Assembly (NCBI GenBank): GCA_028284625.1
Contig: JANQRH010000026.1
Coordinates: 537,795-601,794, forward strand
Direction of reading: 5' to 3'
Length of the DNA: 64,000 nt
DNA from: Afifellaceae bacterium
Lineage (GTDB): Bacteria > Pseudomonadota > Alphaproteobacteria > Rhizobiales > Afifellaceae
Numbering within the stretch: the stretch's first letter is position 1; the number at the start of each line of letters is the position of its first letter. The notes beneath the pieces were generated by a model, which did not search any database, was not told the DNA's origin, and worked only from the letters and a program-made list of their open reading frames with translations. A program made the translations under genes and the position numbers. Below are positions 44,741 to 53,183 of this stretch, piece by piece.

Positions 44741-45813
44741 CCGTCCTCCTGATAGAGCAGCGCGGTTGCGCCCAGAAGAAGCGCAACGCTCGGCGGCAGC
44801 CACGCCGCCAGCACCGGATTGATGATGCCGTTGCTCCCGAGATCGCTGACGATCTCACTCAAAGCATAAAGCAGAAACCCGACAACGGCACCAGTGAGCA
44901 CAAGCCACCAGACCCCACCGCGGCGGGTCAGACGCAGGCTGACGGTTGCAGCGATGAGAACCATCGCAAGCAGCATGAGCGGCCTGTTCAGAAGCGCGTG
45001 ATAAGCCACTGTGAAACCTGCCGGATCGACACCGGTCCGCTTAGCCGTCTCAATGAAGCCCGGCAGCGACCAAATGGAGATCGCCTCCGGCGAAACGAAG
45101 CTGCGTCTGAGTTCCTCAGCGCGAAGCCGTGTTGGAACTTCGTAGCGCTCCACCGGCTGCTGCGCGGTGGTGGCGGACATGAGGAGAGCATCCCTCAAGG
45201 TCCACCGGTCATCCTGGAATTCCGCCCGAGGCGCGGACGCCTTCTCAAGGAAATCACCCTCCTGGTCGAACACGAAGGCGGTGACGCCGAACAATGTGTC
45301 GCCGTCGGCGCTGGCGGAGCCGGCATGCATGATCGACTGGCGGCCTTCGGCGGTCTGGCGGAACCAAACCCCCTCCACGCGCGGCGCTTGGCCGGTCAGT
45401 TCCGCTTCGATCACCTTGGCCTGCTCCTTCATGGAAACGGCGAGGGGATTGAAAAGGGCGGTTGAGAGGATGCCGATGGCCAGCGCGACCGCAAACGGCC
45501 CGCTGAGGAACCGCCACGCGGAAACCCCGCTGGCGCGTGCCACGACAAGCTCCGACTTTCGGGAGAGGTCGATGAGGCTGATCACCGCGCCGAAGAGGAA
45601 AGCGAAAGGCAAAAGCCCGTCGAGCAGAATGAGCGCATGCATGACGGCGAGCCTCAGGCCGAGGAGGGCCGTGAAGGCCTCCTGGTCAGAGTGTCGGCGC
45701 ACGACCTCAAGATATTCAGCCAGAAGCGCAATCAGGCCAACGGCGATCACGATGATCGCCAACGTCACGAAGAACCGCCGCGCAATATAGAGACTGAGCC
45801 GGCGCACGATCAT
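44737..45813 (-). CDS. lptG: LPS export ABC transporter permease LptG
   Basis: One of the paired inner-membrane permeases of the LptB2FG extractor. The 358 residues include six membrane helices (three near each end) around a periplasmic jelly-roll, with the start MIVRRLSLYIARRFFVTL and DGLLPFAFLFGAVISLIDLSRKSE-type helix pair beginning at DGLLPFAF. ATG 45813 overlaps the lptF stop (ATGA). The longer frame to 46056 lies inside lptF and is rejected. lptB is not in the window. Confidence 0.93.
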   Translation of the reverse strand: MIVRRLSLYIARRFFVTLAIIVIAVGLIALLAEYLEVVRRHSDQEAFTALLGLRLAVMHALILLDGLLPFAFLFGAVISLIDLSRKSELVVARASGVSAWRFLSGPFAVALAIGILSTALFNPLAVSMKEQAKVIEAELTGQAPRVEGVWFRQTAEGRQSIMHAGSASADGDTLFGVTAFVFDQEGDFLEKASAPRAEFQDDRWTLRDALLMSATTAQQPVERYEVPTRLRAEELRRSFVSPEAISIWSLPGFIETAKRTGVDPAGFTVAYHALLNRPLMLLAMVLIAATVSLRLTRRGGVWWLVLTGAVVGFLLYALSEIVSDLGSNGIINPVLAAWLPPSVALLLGATALLYQEDG

Positions 45814-47003
45814 GGCGATTCCGCCGTCTCGGCGCCGCCGGTCAGCCGGCGACCGATCAGCCGCCGCGCCGCGTCGGAAATGGTGTCCGCCATCCGCTCC
45901 ACGGGCGGCATGAACCAGGCGCGCGTGTCGTGCAAATTGGCGTAGATGCCGAAGGCGATCCCCGACAACGGAATGGCGTAAAGGAACGGGATTGCGGTCG
46001 CGACGTTGCGGCTTGCCGAGAGCGCCGCATAGCCGGCAGCGCGGAACAAGAGGCACAGCACGACGATCGATACGGTCGTGAGGCTTCTGTTTTGCCGGTT
46101 GGTGCGCGGTCGGCTGAGGAAGGCCAGTGCGACAAGCGCGAACACCAGTGCGTAGAGCGGCGCGGTGATGCGGTCGTGAAGCTCCGCGCGGGCGCGTAAG
46201 GGGAAGCGGCCGAGATATTGGTCTTCCGTCGGAGGGTCGAGCAGGAAGAGGGTTGAGCGCTCCATCGCCTTGAAGACCGGCACCGCATCGGCGGGTCCGA
46301 ACTGGCGAAGATCAAGCGCGTAGGTCTCAAACGTGACAACGCCGGCATCGCCCCCGCCATAATCGTCCCGCACAAGATCGCCGTTCTGCAACACCAGGAA
46401 CGGCCCGCCCGCCTGCTGAACCAGCAGACCACGGCGGGCAGAAAACGTCCGTGCTTCCTGAACGTCCCGCACATCGCTGATGAAGACGTCGCGAAAGCCG
46501 CCATCGGCCGATCGCTCGCGGAAGCTCATGGTCAGGCCGGCCTCCAGTTCACGAAATCCGCCGTCCTGGACGAGCGTGGCGATCACGTCGGCGCGCACCC
46601 CGGCGAGGATGGTGCGGAAGGCGGCGAGGCTCGCCGGCGCCACGACATTGTGGAACGCCATCAGGACCACAAAGAGCGATGCGCCGAGCGCCAGAACCGG
46701 GCGGCTGATGGCTTTGCCCGAAGCGCCGGCTGCGGAGATGATCGGGAGTTCGCTGTCGCTCGTCAGGCTGTTCAGCGTGACGATGATCCCCACAAGCAGC
46801 GCAATCGGCGTGACGATCTGCACCAGAGCCGGCAGCCCCAGCCCGGTCATCAGCAGGAACACCCAGATCGCCTGGCCCTTTGCGGTGACGACGTCCAACT
46901 CGCGCAGGACCAGCGTCACCCACAAGGCTGCGGTCATCGCACAAAGCGTCAGGAGAAAGACCTGAGTCGTGCGGCGCAGGACATATCGTTCAATCAGCGG
47001 CAT
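45810..47003 (-). CDS. lptF: LPS export ABC transporter permease LptF
   Basis: Partner permease of LptG in LPS extraction. The 397-residue YjgP/YjgQ-family protein starts MPLIERYVLRRTTQVFLLTL and has DSELPIISAAGAS after the second helix, a periplasmic jelly-roll, and three C-terminal helices. It is the first gene of the lptF-lptG-lptD-surA-pdxA-rsmA operon, with about 97 nt before the phosphatase gene upstream. The C-terminal cytoplasmic end (RLIGRRLTGGAETAESP) is unremarkable. Confidence 0.93.
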   Translation of the reverse strand: MPLIERYVLRRTTQVFLLTLCAMTAALWVTLVLRELDVVTAKGQAIWVFLLMTGLGLPALVQIVTPIALLVGIIVTLNSLTSDSELPIISAAGASGKAISRPVLALGASLFVVLMAFHNVVAPASLAAFRTILAGVRADVIATLVQDGGFRELEAGLTMSFRERSADGGFRDVFISDVRDVQEARTFSARRGLLVQQAGGPFLVLQNGDLVRDDYGGGDAGVVTFETYALDLRQFGPADAVPVFKAMERSTLFLLDPPTEDQYLGRFPLRARAELHDRITAPLYALVFALVALAFLSRPRTNRQNRSLTTVSIVVLCLLFRAAGYAALSASRNVATAIPFLYAIPLSGIAFGIYANLHDTRAWFMPPVERMADTISDAARRLIGRRLTGGAETAESP

Positions 47004-47099
47004 GCTCGCCCCACCACACTAGGGAGTCGCATTGATCTTTAGCAGAATCGCGGGAGATAGCGGGACAATCGGGCAGACTTTGGTCGTGGGGGGCACGGT

Positions 47100-47897
47100 T
47101 CAGGCGCCCGCCCACCAGCGGCGGAGCCGGCGGCCCTGGCGTGCAAGCGCCGCCTCAACGGCCCCATCGAAGGCCGGCGGCCGCCCCTGAAGGACAAACT
47201 TCTCCAGGATGACGAGGACGAGCAGCGTCAAAAGCCAGGCAATCAGCACGTCGCTGAGGAAATGCGCGCCATAGGCGAGGCGTGTGAAAGAGACCGCGAC
47301 CGCAATCACCAACGCCGCCGAAAGAATCGTCGTCCGCCAGTGTCTTGGAACGACGAAGGTCAGAGACACCAGCCAGAAAGCCGATGAGGCCTCGCCGGAG
47401 ACGAACGAGCAATTGCGGGCGCATTGATCGGAGATCGCCCAGGCTTGGGAGAACATCGCGTCGCCGCCGAACTCCGTGATCTCGCGCGGCCGGGCGCGCC
47501 CCCAGAATTCTTTGAAGATGCCATTCACGATGAGGCCCGGGCCGAGGATCAGACCTCCGAGGCCGAAGAGACTTGCGCGCGGCGTCACCAGAAGCCGGCT
47601 GTCGGGCGCAAGCACCTTGATGAGCGGCGGCACGGCGAGTGCCAGAGCCACGGCCCAGACGGCGATGTTGCCGAACTCGCGCACGGCGCCTTGAATGACC
47701 GAGTGCCGTGCGCCGAACCCCTCCGCCGGGTCGAAGAACAAGCCGCTCACGGCCAGGTCCAGGCTGGGCCATGCGATAAACAGCAACGAAACGAGCACCA
47801 AGAGCGCTGTGGTGGTGACGAACAGTTGCGCGCGGGCCTGCCACCACAACGCGTGGGCGATGCTTACCGAGGATCGATTGCGGGACGGTCGTCGCAT
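47100..47897 (-). CDS. PAP2-family membrane phosphatase (lipid phosphatase-like)
   Basis: A membrane phosphatase of the type that acts on phosphatidylglycerol phosphate, undecaprenyl pyrophosphate or lipid A. Six hydrophobic segments and the PAP2 motifs K-x6-RP (KEFWGRARP) and R-x5-H-x3-D (TRLAYGAHFLSD) are present. The central PSGH motif reads SFVSGEASSAF, with Glu where the catalytic His normally sits. ATG 47897 has AGGA 8 nt upstream; ATG 47915 is an alternative. Its position between lptFG and a PagL-like gene suggests envelope-lipid dephosphorylation, for example of lipid A, which remains inference. Confidence 0.85.
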   Translation of the reverse strand: MRRPSRNRSSVSIAHALWWQARAQLFVTTTALLVLVSLLFIAWPSLDLAVSGLFFDPAEGFGARHSVIQGAVREFGNIAVWAVALALAVPPLIKVLAPDSRLLVTPRASLFGLGGLILGPGLIVNGIFKEFWGRARPREITEFGGDAMFSQAWAISDQCARNCSFVSGEASSAFWLVSLTFVVPRHWRTTILSAALVIAVAVSFTRLAYGAHFLSDVLIAWLLTLLVLVILEKFVLQGRPPAFDGAVEAALARQGRRLRRWWAGA

Positions 47898-48082
47898 GCG
47901 CGTGGTCCTAGACATTCAGCGGCCCGGACGCCAGCCGGCGTCACAACCGCAAACGTCGGTCCGGGCGTTGCCGAGCGGCAACACAGGCCGCCGGGACGCC
48001 AAAACAGGCGCCGTTTGCGGATACGGACGATTGTGACCCGAGAGCCAAAGGGGCAGTATCCGGCTCAATAAAGGGGGGTGCA

Positions 48083-48775
48083 TTGCAGTCGCTACGTTGG
48101 AATCTGCTTGGGGCCGGTCTGGCCGCACTGATGGCCTCCTCGGCCTTGGCCGCAGAAACCGGGACAGCATCCGGGACGGCGTGGGATAAGGCCGGTGAGC
48201 CGCTTCAGGCGACAGGCGCCTTTGTCGTGCCGCCGCCTCCGGGGGTAGCGCTGGACGCGCCGGACCTCGATCAGACCTATGCGCGCTATGAGGATCACAG
48301 CGCCGGCGGGATCTTGAGCGAGATCCGCCTTGGCGTCCTCGGCTTCTGGCAGGACAATTCCACGACGGAGGAGGGCGTCTACGTCTCCGGTCAGGTGCTC
48401 TTCGACCCCTTCGTCCGGCCCTTTGATAATTGGTTACTCAACGTCTTCCTGCGCCCGCGCCCGCATATCGGCGGCTCCGCTTCGCCCGACGGCACCGATC
48501 AGCTCTTTGCCGGCGTGACCTGGACGGTGCCGCTTTGGTGGAACTTCTTCCTCGACGCTTCGTTCGGCGGCACGGTCCACAATGGCCCGCTGTCCGGCGC
48601 AGAGGTATCGCTCGGCTGCAGCGTCCTCTTCCGCGAGAGCATCGGCCTTGGCCTGAATATCGGCGACCATTGGAGCGTGATTGCCGCCGCCGACCATTCC
48701 TCGCACGCCGATCTCTGCGACGGCGAGAATGACGGCCTGACCCATGTCGGCGTCCATTTCGGCTACCGGTTCTAG
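48083..48775 (+). CDS. PagL-like acyloxyacyl hydrolase (lipid A 3-O-deacylase family)
   Basis: An outer-membrane beta-barrel of the PagL family that would remove the 3-O acyl chain of lipid A. The 230-residue precursor starts at TTG 48083 behind AAGGGGGG and has a signal peptide cut near SSALA (residue 23). The barrel strands end in the aromatic terminus HFGYRF. The catalytic H-x-S motif appears as DHSSH (His205, Ser207), but the Asn that normally follows the Ser is His208. Cys179 and Cys212 could pair. The next ATG in frame would remove the signal peptide, which supports the TTG start. Confidence 0.75.
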   Translation: MQSLRWNLLGAGLAALMASSALAAETGTASGTAWDKAGEPLQATGAFVVPPPPGVALDAPDLDQTYARYEDHSAGGILSEIRLGVLGFWQDNSTTEEGVYVSGQVLFDPFVRPFDNWLLNVFLRPRPHIGGSASPDGTDQLFAGVTWTVPLWWNFFLDASFGGTVHNGPLSGAEVSLGCSVLFRESIGLGLNIGDHWSVIAAADHSSHADLCDGENDGLTHVGVHFGYRF

Positions 48776-48920
48776 GCACAAGCGCCGCCGGCGGCGGGGC
48801 AACCCACGCGTCGTTACGCAAACCGGGGCCAAACTGCGGCCAACGTGACTTGACGCAGGGGTGCGAAGCCCTGCTATCCGTCATGTCTTGCCCGCTTGCT
48901 CCCACCGATGAGGCATGACA

Positions 48921-50429
48921 ATGGCCGAACGCGCCGAGATTAAGTTCGTGAAGATTGCCGAGCCGAAATCCGGCTCAGTGGTGCTCCTGACCGACCAGAA
49001 CCTCAAGCTGGGATCGGTGAGCGGCGCTTTGGTCAGCAAAATTGGGGACGCCTTCTCGCGTGCCGTGGCCGCCGCCAAGTTCAAGGGCAAGGCGACGAAA
49101 TCGCTGCAGCTTCTGGCCCCGGCCGGTGTTGACCTCGATCGGCTGGTGGTTGTCGGACTTGGTGAGCTGCGGAAGGTCACCGCGCAGGACTGGCTGAAGC
49201 TTGGTGGAGCGATCGCCGGCGCCGTCGGCGGGGAGGGCGAGACCACAATCGTCCTTGAGAAGCCGGCCGGCAAGCCGATCAATCCGGCGGAAGCCGCCGA
49301 CGTGGCACTCGGCATCTTGCTGCGCAGCTACAATTTCGACCGCTACAAGACCAAGAAGAAAGACAACGGCGACGACAAGGCGCCGAAAACGCGCCAGTTC
49401 ACGCTTGCCGTGCCGGATCCACGCGCCGCAAATCGTGCATGGACGACCGCGCAGGCGGTGGCGGACGGCGTGGCGTTTGCGCGCGATCTGGTCAACGAAC
49501 CCGCCAACGTGCTGGGACCAGTGGAATTCGCCGACCGGCTGAAGGGCCTTGCCGAGCTCGGCGTCGATATGGATGTCCTCGGCGAGCCCGATTTGCGCAA
49601 ACTCAAGATGAACGCGCTCCTCGGGGTGGCGCAGGGGTCTGAGCGGCCGCCGCGCGTTGTCGTGATGCGCTGGAATGGCGGGAAGGCCAAGGACCAGCCC
49701 GTCGCCTTCCTCGGCAAGGGCGTGGTTTTCGACACCGGCGGCATCTCCATCAAGCCCTCCGGCGGCATGGAGGACATGAAGGGCGATATGGGGGGTGCAG
49801 CGGCCGTCTCCGGACTGATGCACACGCTTGCCGCGCGCAAGGCCAAGGTGAACGCCATCGGCATCGTCGGGCTGGTGGAGAACATGCCCGACGGAAAGGC
49901 ACAGCGCCCCGGCGATATCGTGACCTCCATGTCCGGACAGACCGTGGAGGTGATCAACACTGACGCGGAAGGCCGGCTCGTGCTGTGCGATCTCCTGACC
50001 TACGTCCAGAAGAACAACAAGCCGGCGGCGGTGGTCGACCTGGCGACGCTGACCGGCGCCATCATCGTGGCGCTCGGCAACCACAATGCGGGGATGTTCT
50101 CCAACAACGACGCGCTCTCCAACGCGCTGACCAAGGCCGGCCTGGCGACGGGTGAGCATGTCTGGCGCATGCCGCTGGCGCCGGAATACGACAAGATGAT
50201 CGATTCCAAGTTCGCCGACATGAAGAATATCGGCGGCCGCTGGGCCGGGTCGATCACCGCCGCGCAGTTCCTGCAGCGCTTCGTGGAGGACGATACGCCC
50301 TGGGCGCATCTCGACGTCGCCGGCACCGCGATGGGCTCACCGTCGACGGAGACCAATCGCTCCTGGGGCTCCGGCTGGGGCGTTCGTCTGCTCGATCAAT
50401 ATGTGCGGGCAAAATACGAGGGGAGATAG
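48921..50429 (+). CDS. pepA: Leucyl aminopeptidase (M17)
   Basis: Cytoplasmic zinc/manganese aminopeptidase. The C-terminal catalytic domain has [23 protein letters not shown] metal-binding sequence (beginning [10 protein letters not shown]) and [12 protein letters not shown], and [14 protein letters not shown]. The length of 502 residues is normal. ATG 48921 has GAGG 7 nt upstream; ATG 48915 is too close to it. The gene is followed by a C/G-rich hairpin and a repeat element, then holC, as in many proteobacteria where pepA and holC are adjacent. Confidence 0.95.
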   Translation: MAERAEIKFVKIAEPKSGSVVLLTDQNLKLGSVSGALVSKIGDAFSRAVAAAKFKGKATKSLQLLAPAGVDLDRLVVVGLGELRKVTAQDWLKLGGAIAGAVGGEGETTIVLEKPAGKPINPAEAADVALGILLRSYNFDRYKTKKKDNGDDKAPKTRQFTLAVPDPRAANRAWTTAQAVADGVAFARDLVNEPANVLGPVEFADRLKGLAELGVDMDVLGEPDLRKLKMNALLGVAQGSERPPRVVVMRWNGGKAKDQPVAFLGKGVVFDTGGISIKPSGGMEDMKGDMGGAAAVSGLMHTLAARKAKVNAIGIVGLVENMPDGKAQRPGDIVTSMSGQTVEVINTDAEGRLVLCDLLTYVQKNNKPAAVVDLATLTGAIIVALGNHNAGMFSNNDALSNALTKAGLATGEHVWRMPLAPEYDKMIDSKFADMKNIGGRWAGSITAAQFLQRFVEDDTPWAHLDVAGTAMGSPSTETNRSWGSGWGVRLLDQYVRAKYEGR

Positions 50430-50460
50430 GGGATCGGGCTTGACGCGCGGCGGGGCCCAC

Positions 50461-50481
50461 ACCTCCCCCTTGCGGGGAGGT
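50461..50481 (+). terminator. Hairpin after pepA
   Basis: Perfect 8-bp arms ACCTCCCC and GGGGAGGT with a 5-nt loop, 31 nt after the pepA stop. There is no T-run, so it may be a repeat element or mRNA-stabilising hairpin rather than a true terminator. Confidence 0.4.
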
Positions 50482-50526
50482 CGAAACAGCCGCCCGTCTG
50501 CGCGGCGACCTGGCCGCTCCCTTTCA

Positions 50527-50625
50527 GTCGTCATTGCCGGCTTGACCCGGCAATCCATGCCGCAAGGGGCCGAGATACGCCGAGCGGTAGTCTGGATGCC
50601 CGGATCAAGTCCGGGCATGACGACA
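50527..50625. repeat. MITE-like paired-hairpin repeat, family C, copy 2
   Basis: Two hairpins, TCATTGCCGG and GGATGCCCGG with their partners, run between GTCGTCAT-type ends. It is the reverse-oriented copy of 26752-26856, with a different inner spacer. It separates pepA from holC. Confidence 0.8.
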
Positions 50626-50698
50626 GAGAGTGTCGTGTACGCACCACGCTGCCGCGTTCTCTAGGATAGGAACGAGAGGCGCACGTCGATACGAAGCC

Positions 50699-51148
50699 AT
50701 GCCCGAAATCCTGTTCTACCATCTTGAGCGCCGGCCGCTGGAGGGTGTGCTGCCGGGACTGCTCCAGCGCAGTCTGGATCGCGGCTGGCGTGCGGTGGTG
50801 AAAGTGGGGTCAGAGGAGCGGTTGGACGCCCTCAACGCGCATCTGTGGACCTACGACGACGGGTCATTCCTGCCGCATGGCGCCAGTGCCGACGGCCACG
50901 CCGAAGCGCAGCCCATCTGGCTCACCACCGGCGACGACAATCCCAACGGCGCGGCCGTGCGTTTCCTCGTCGATGGCGCCGACGCGGCCGACCTCTCAGG
51001 CTACGAGCGCACGGTGTTTCTGTTCGATGCGGCGGATGATGAGGGCGTTGCAAAGGCGCGCGCCGCCTGGAAGGAAGCGCAGGCCGCCGGCCACGACGCT
51101 ACCTATTGGCGGCAGGACGACGCCGGCAAATGGGCCAAGCAGGGGTAG
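50699..51148 (+). CDS. holC: DNA polymerase III chi subunit
   Basis: A 149-residue protein that links the clamp-loader complex with SSB. EILFYHLERRPLEGVLPGLLQRSLDRGW at the N-terminus (here beginning MPEILFYHLER), LWTYDDGSFLPHG and LDA-type helices match HolC. ATG 50699 is the only sensible start; the in-frame sequence upstream to 50630 runs into the repeat. No strong Shine-Dalgarno sequence is seen. It is adjacent to pepA and convergent with the ABC-F gene, 25 nt apart. Confidence 0.92.
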   Translation: MPEILFYHLERRPLEGVLPGLLQRSLDRGWRAVVKVGSEERLDALNAHLWTYDDGSFLPHGASADGHAEAQPIWLTTGDDNPNGAAVRFLVDGADAADLSGYERTVFLFDAADDEGVAKARAAWKEAQAAGHDATYWRQDDAGKWAKQG

Positions 51149-51173
51149 CCCACCGTAACCGTTGCCGTTGGCC

Positions 51174-53075
51174 TTACTCCGCGGCCTCCGCACTCTGAGC
51201 CGCCTCCAACTCCTCCGACAGATCAAGCCATTCAGACTCCGCGCGGGCGAAGGCGTGCACCTTCTCAGCCCTTTCCTTGGCCAGCGTCGTGGCGCGCTCC
51301 GGCTCGCTGGAATAGAGGTCCGGCGCCGCCAGCGCGTCGTCGAGCGCTTGAATCTCTTTGCGAAGGGATTCGATCAACTCTTCGCGCCGCTTGATCTTTT
51401 TTCTGAGCGGGGCCAGCGCTTCGCGGCGTAGCGCGGCGGCACGGCGCTGATCCTTCTGCGAGACCTGCGGCTGCGCCGTGTGGGCCAGGTCCTTTGGTTC
51501 TGCGCCGTCGGATCGGCCCAGAACCATGCGCCGGTAATCGTCGATGTCGCCATCGAACGGCGTGACCGTGCCGCCATCCACGAGCCACAGCCGATCGGCG
51601 CAGGCCTCGATCAGATGCCGGTCATGCGTGACGAGGATGACGGCGCCGGAAAAATCGTTGAGCGCGCGCACCAGCGCCTCGCGGCTGTCGATGTCGAGAT
51701 GGTTGGTCGGTTCGTCGAGGATCAGGAGGTGCGGCGACTGAAACGCGGCAAGGCCCATCATCAACCGCGCCTTCTCGCCGCCCGACAGATTGCCCGCGAC
51801 CGTGTCCATCTTCTCCGTCGCCAGCCCCATCTGCGCGACGCGTGAACGCACGCGCGCCTCCGGTGCGTCCGGCATGAGCGCGCGCACATGCGCCAGCGCC
51901 GAACGCGCCGGGTCGAGGAGCTCAAGCTGATGCTGCGCAAAGAAGCCGACGCGGAGCTTGCGCGCGCGCGTGGTCGTGCCGGTTTCAGGCTCCAGCATCT
52001 CCGCCGCAAGCTTAGCGAAAGTGGACTTGCCGTTGCCGTTTTTGCCGAGCAGCGCGATGCGGTCGTCTTCGTCGATGCGCAGATCGAGCTTTGAGAGGAC
52101 CGGCTTGCCGGGCACATAGCCGACCGACACGCCCTCCACGCGGATGATGGGTGGCGAAAGCGGCCGCTCCGGCTCGGGGAAGCGGAAGGGAATGGCGTTT
52201 TCCTGCGTGATCTCCACGACCGGCTGGAGCCTGGCGATGGCCTTCAGCCGCGACTGCGCCTGCCGCGCCTTTGTGGCCTTGTAGCGGAAGCGATCAACGT
52301 AGGCCTGCATGTGCTTGCGCTCCGCCTCCTGCTTCTGCCGCTGCTTCTCCCGCAGGATGCGCTTCTCGCGATATTGCCGCTCGAAGGAATCGTAGCCGCC
52401 GCGCCAAAGCGTCAGCCGTCGGTCGATCAGATGGATGATGGAATCGACGGCGCTGTTGAGGAGGTCGCGATCGTGGCTGATGACGATGAGCGTATGCGGG
52501 TAGCGCGAGAGATAGCGCTCCAGCCACATCGTGCCTTCCAGATCGAGATAGTTGGTGGGCTCGTCGAGGAGCAGAAGGTCGGGCTCCTCAAAGAGCAGGC
52601 CGGCAAGCGCCACGCGCATGCGCCACCCGCCGGAGAACTCCGCGCAAGGCCGCTGCTGCGCCTCCGCGTCAAAGCCGACGCCGGCGAGGATGCGCGCAGC
52701 ACGTGCTTCGGCGCGGTGCGCGTCGATATCGCCGAGCCGGGCATGAATCTCCGCGATCCGATGCGCATCGGTCGCTTGCTCAGCCTCCGCCAGAAGCCGC
52801 GTCCGTTCTCGGTCGCCGGCGAGCACCGTCTCAATCAAGCTTAAAGGCCCGCCCGGCGCCTCCTGCTCCACGCGGCCGATGCGCATGCCCTTGGGAAGCG
52901 AGATGCCGCCGGAATCGGGCGCGATATCGCCGGCGAGCGCGCGAAACAACGTGGTCTTGCCCGCACCATTGCGGCCGACAAAGCCCGCCTTGGCCTTGAG
53001 CGGCAGGCTGAGGCTCGCCCCCTCCAGGAGGGGACGCCCGGCAATGCGGAGCGTGAGGTCGCTGATCTGCAGCAT
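51174..53075 (-). CDS. ABC-F family ATPase
   Basis: A 633-residue protein with two ABC ATPase domains and no membrane segment: Walker A GRNGAGKTT and GKNGNGKST, signature FSGGW and LSGGE, Walker B LLLLDEPTN and LLILDEPTNHLD. The linker between the domains is Arg/Lys/Gln-rich, and a C-terminal coiled coil of about 75 residues follows. This architecture is that of the YheS/Uup-like ABC-F translation factors that work at the ribosomal E site. It is not a transporter. Assignment within ABC-F is uncertain. Confidence 0.92.
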   Translation of the reverse strand: MLQISDLTLRIAGRPLLEGASLSLPLKAKAGFVGRNGAGKTTLFRALAGDIAPDSGGISLPKGMRIGRVEQEAPGGPLSLIETVLAGDRERTRLLAEAEQATDAHRIAEIHARLGDIDAHRAEARAARILAGVGFDAEAQQRPCAEFSGGWRMRVALAGLLFEEPDLLLLDEPTNYLDLEGTMWLERYLSRYPHTLIVISHDRDLLNSAVDSIIHLIDRRLTLWRGGYDSFERQYREKRILREKQRQKQEAERKHMQAYVDRFRYKATKARQAQSRLKAIARLQPVVEITQENAIPFRFPEPERPLSPPIIRVEGVSVGYVPGKPVLSKLDLRIDEDDRIALLGKNGNGKSTFAKLAAEMLEPETGTTTRARKLRVGFFAQHQLELLDPARSALAHVRALMPDAPEARVRSRVAQMGLATEKMDTVAGNLSGGEKARLMMGLAAFQSPHLLILDEPTNHLDIDSREALVRALNDFSGAVILVTHDRHLIEACADRLWLVDGGTVTPFDGDIDDYRRMVLGRSDGAEPKDLAHTAQPQVSQKDQRRAAALRREALAPLRKKIKRREELIESLRKEIQALDDALAAPDLYSSEPERATTLAKERAEKVHAFARAESEWLDLSEELEAAQSAEAAE

Positions 53076-53136
53076 GGGCCAAGCGTGTAGTCGCGAGACC
53101 GGCCGGAAGACAAGGCGCTCCAGTGCACGAAACGAA

Positions 53137-53162
53137 GAAACCCGGGCTACGGCCCGGGTTTC
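53137..53162 (-). terminator. Intrinsic terminator after the OmpA-like gene
   Basis: An 11-bp perfect stem, GAAACCCGGGC and GCCCGGGTTTC, around a 4-nt loop, lies 21 nt past the OmpA-like stop. T-rich sequence (TTCGTTTCG) follows on the minus strand. Confidence 0.7.
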
Positions 53163-53183
53163 GATGGTCGCGGGCGGGTGCCG

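Noticed and set aside
44737..46056. Longer N-terminus for LptG
   Set aside because: The added 81 residues are lptF in another frame; the ATGA overlap at 45813 fixes the true start.
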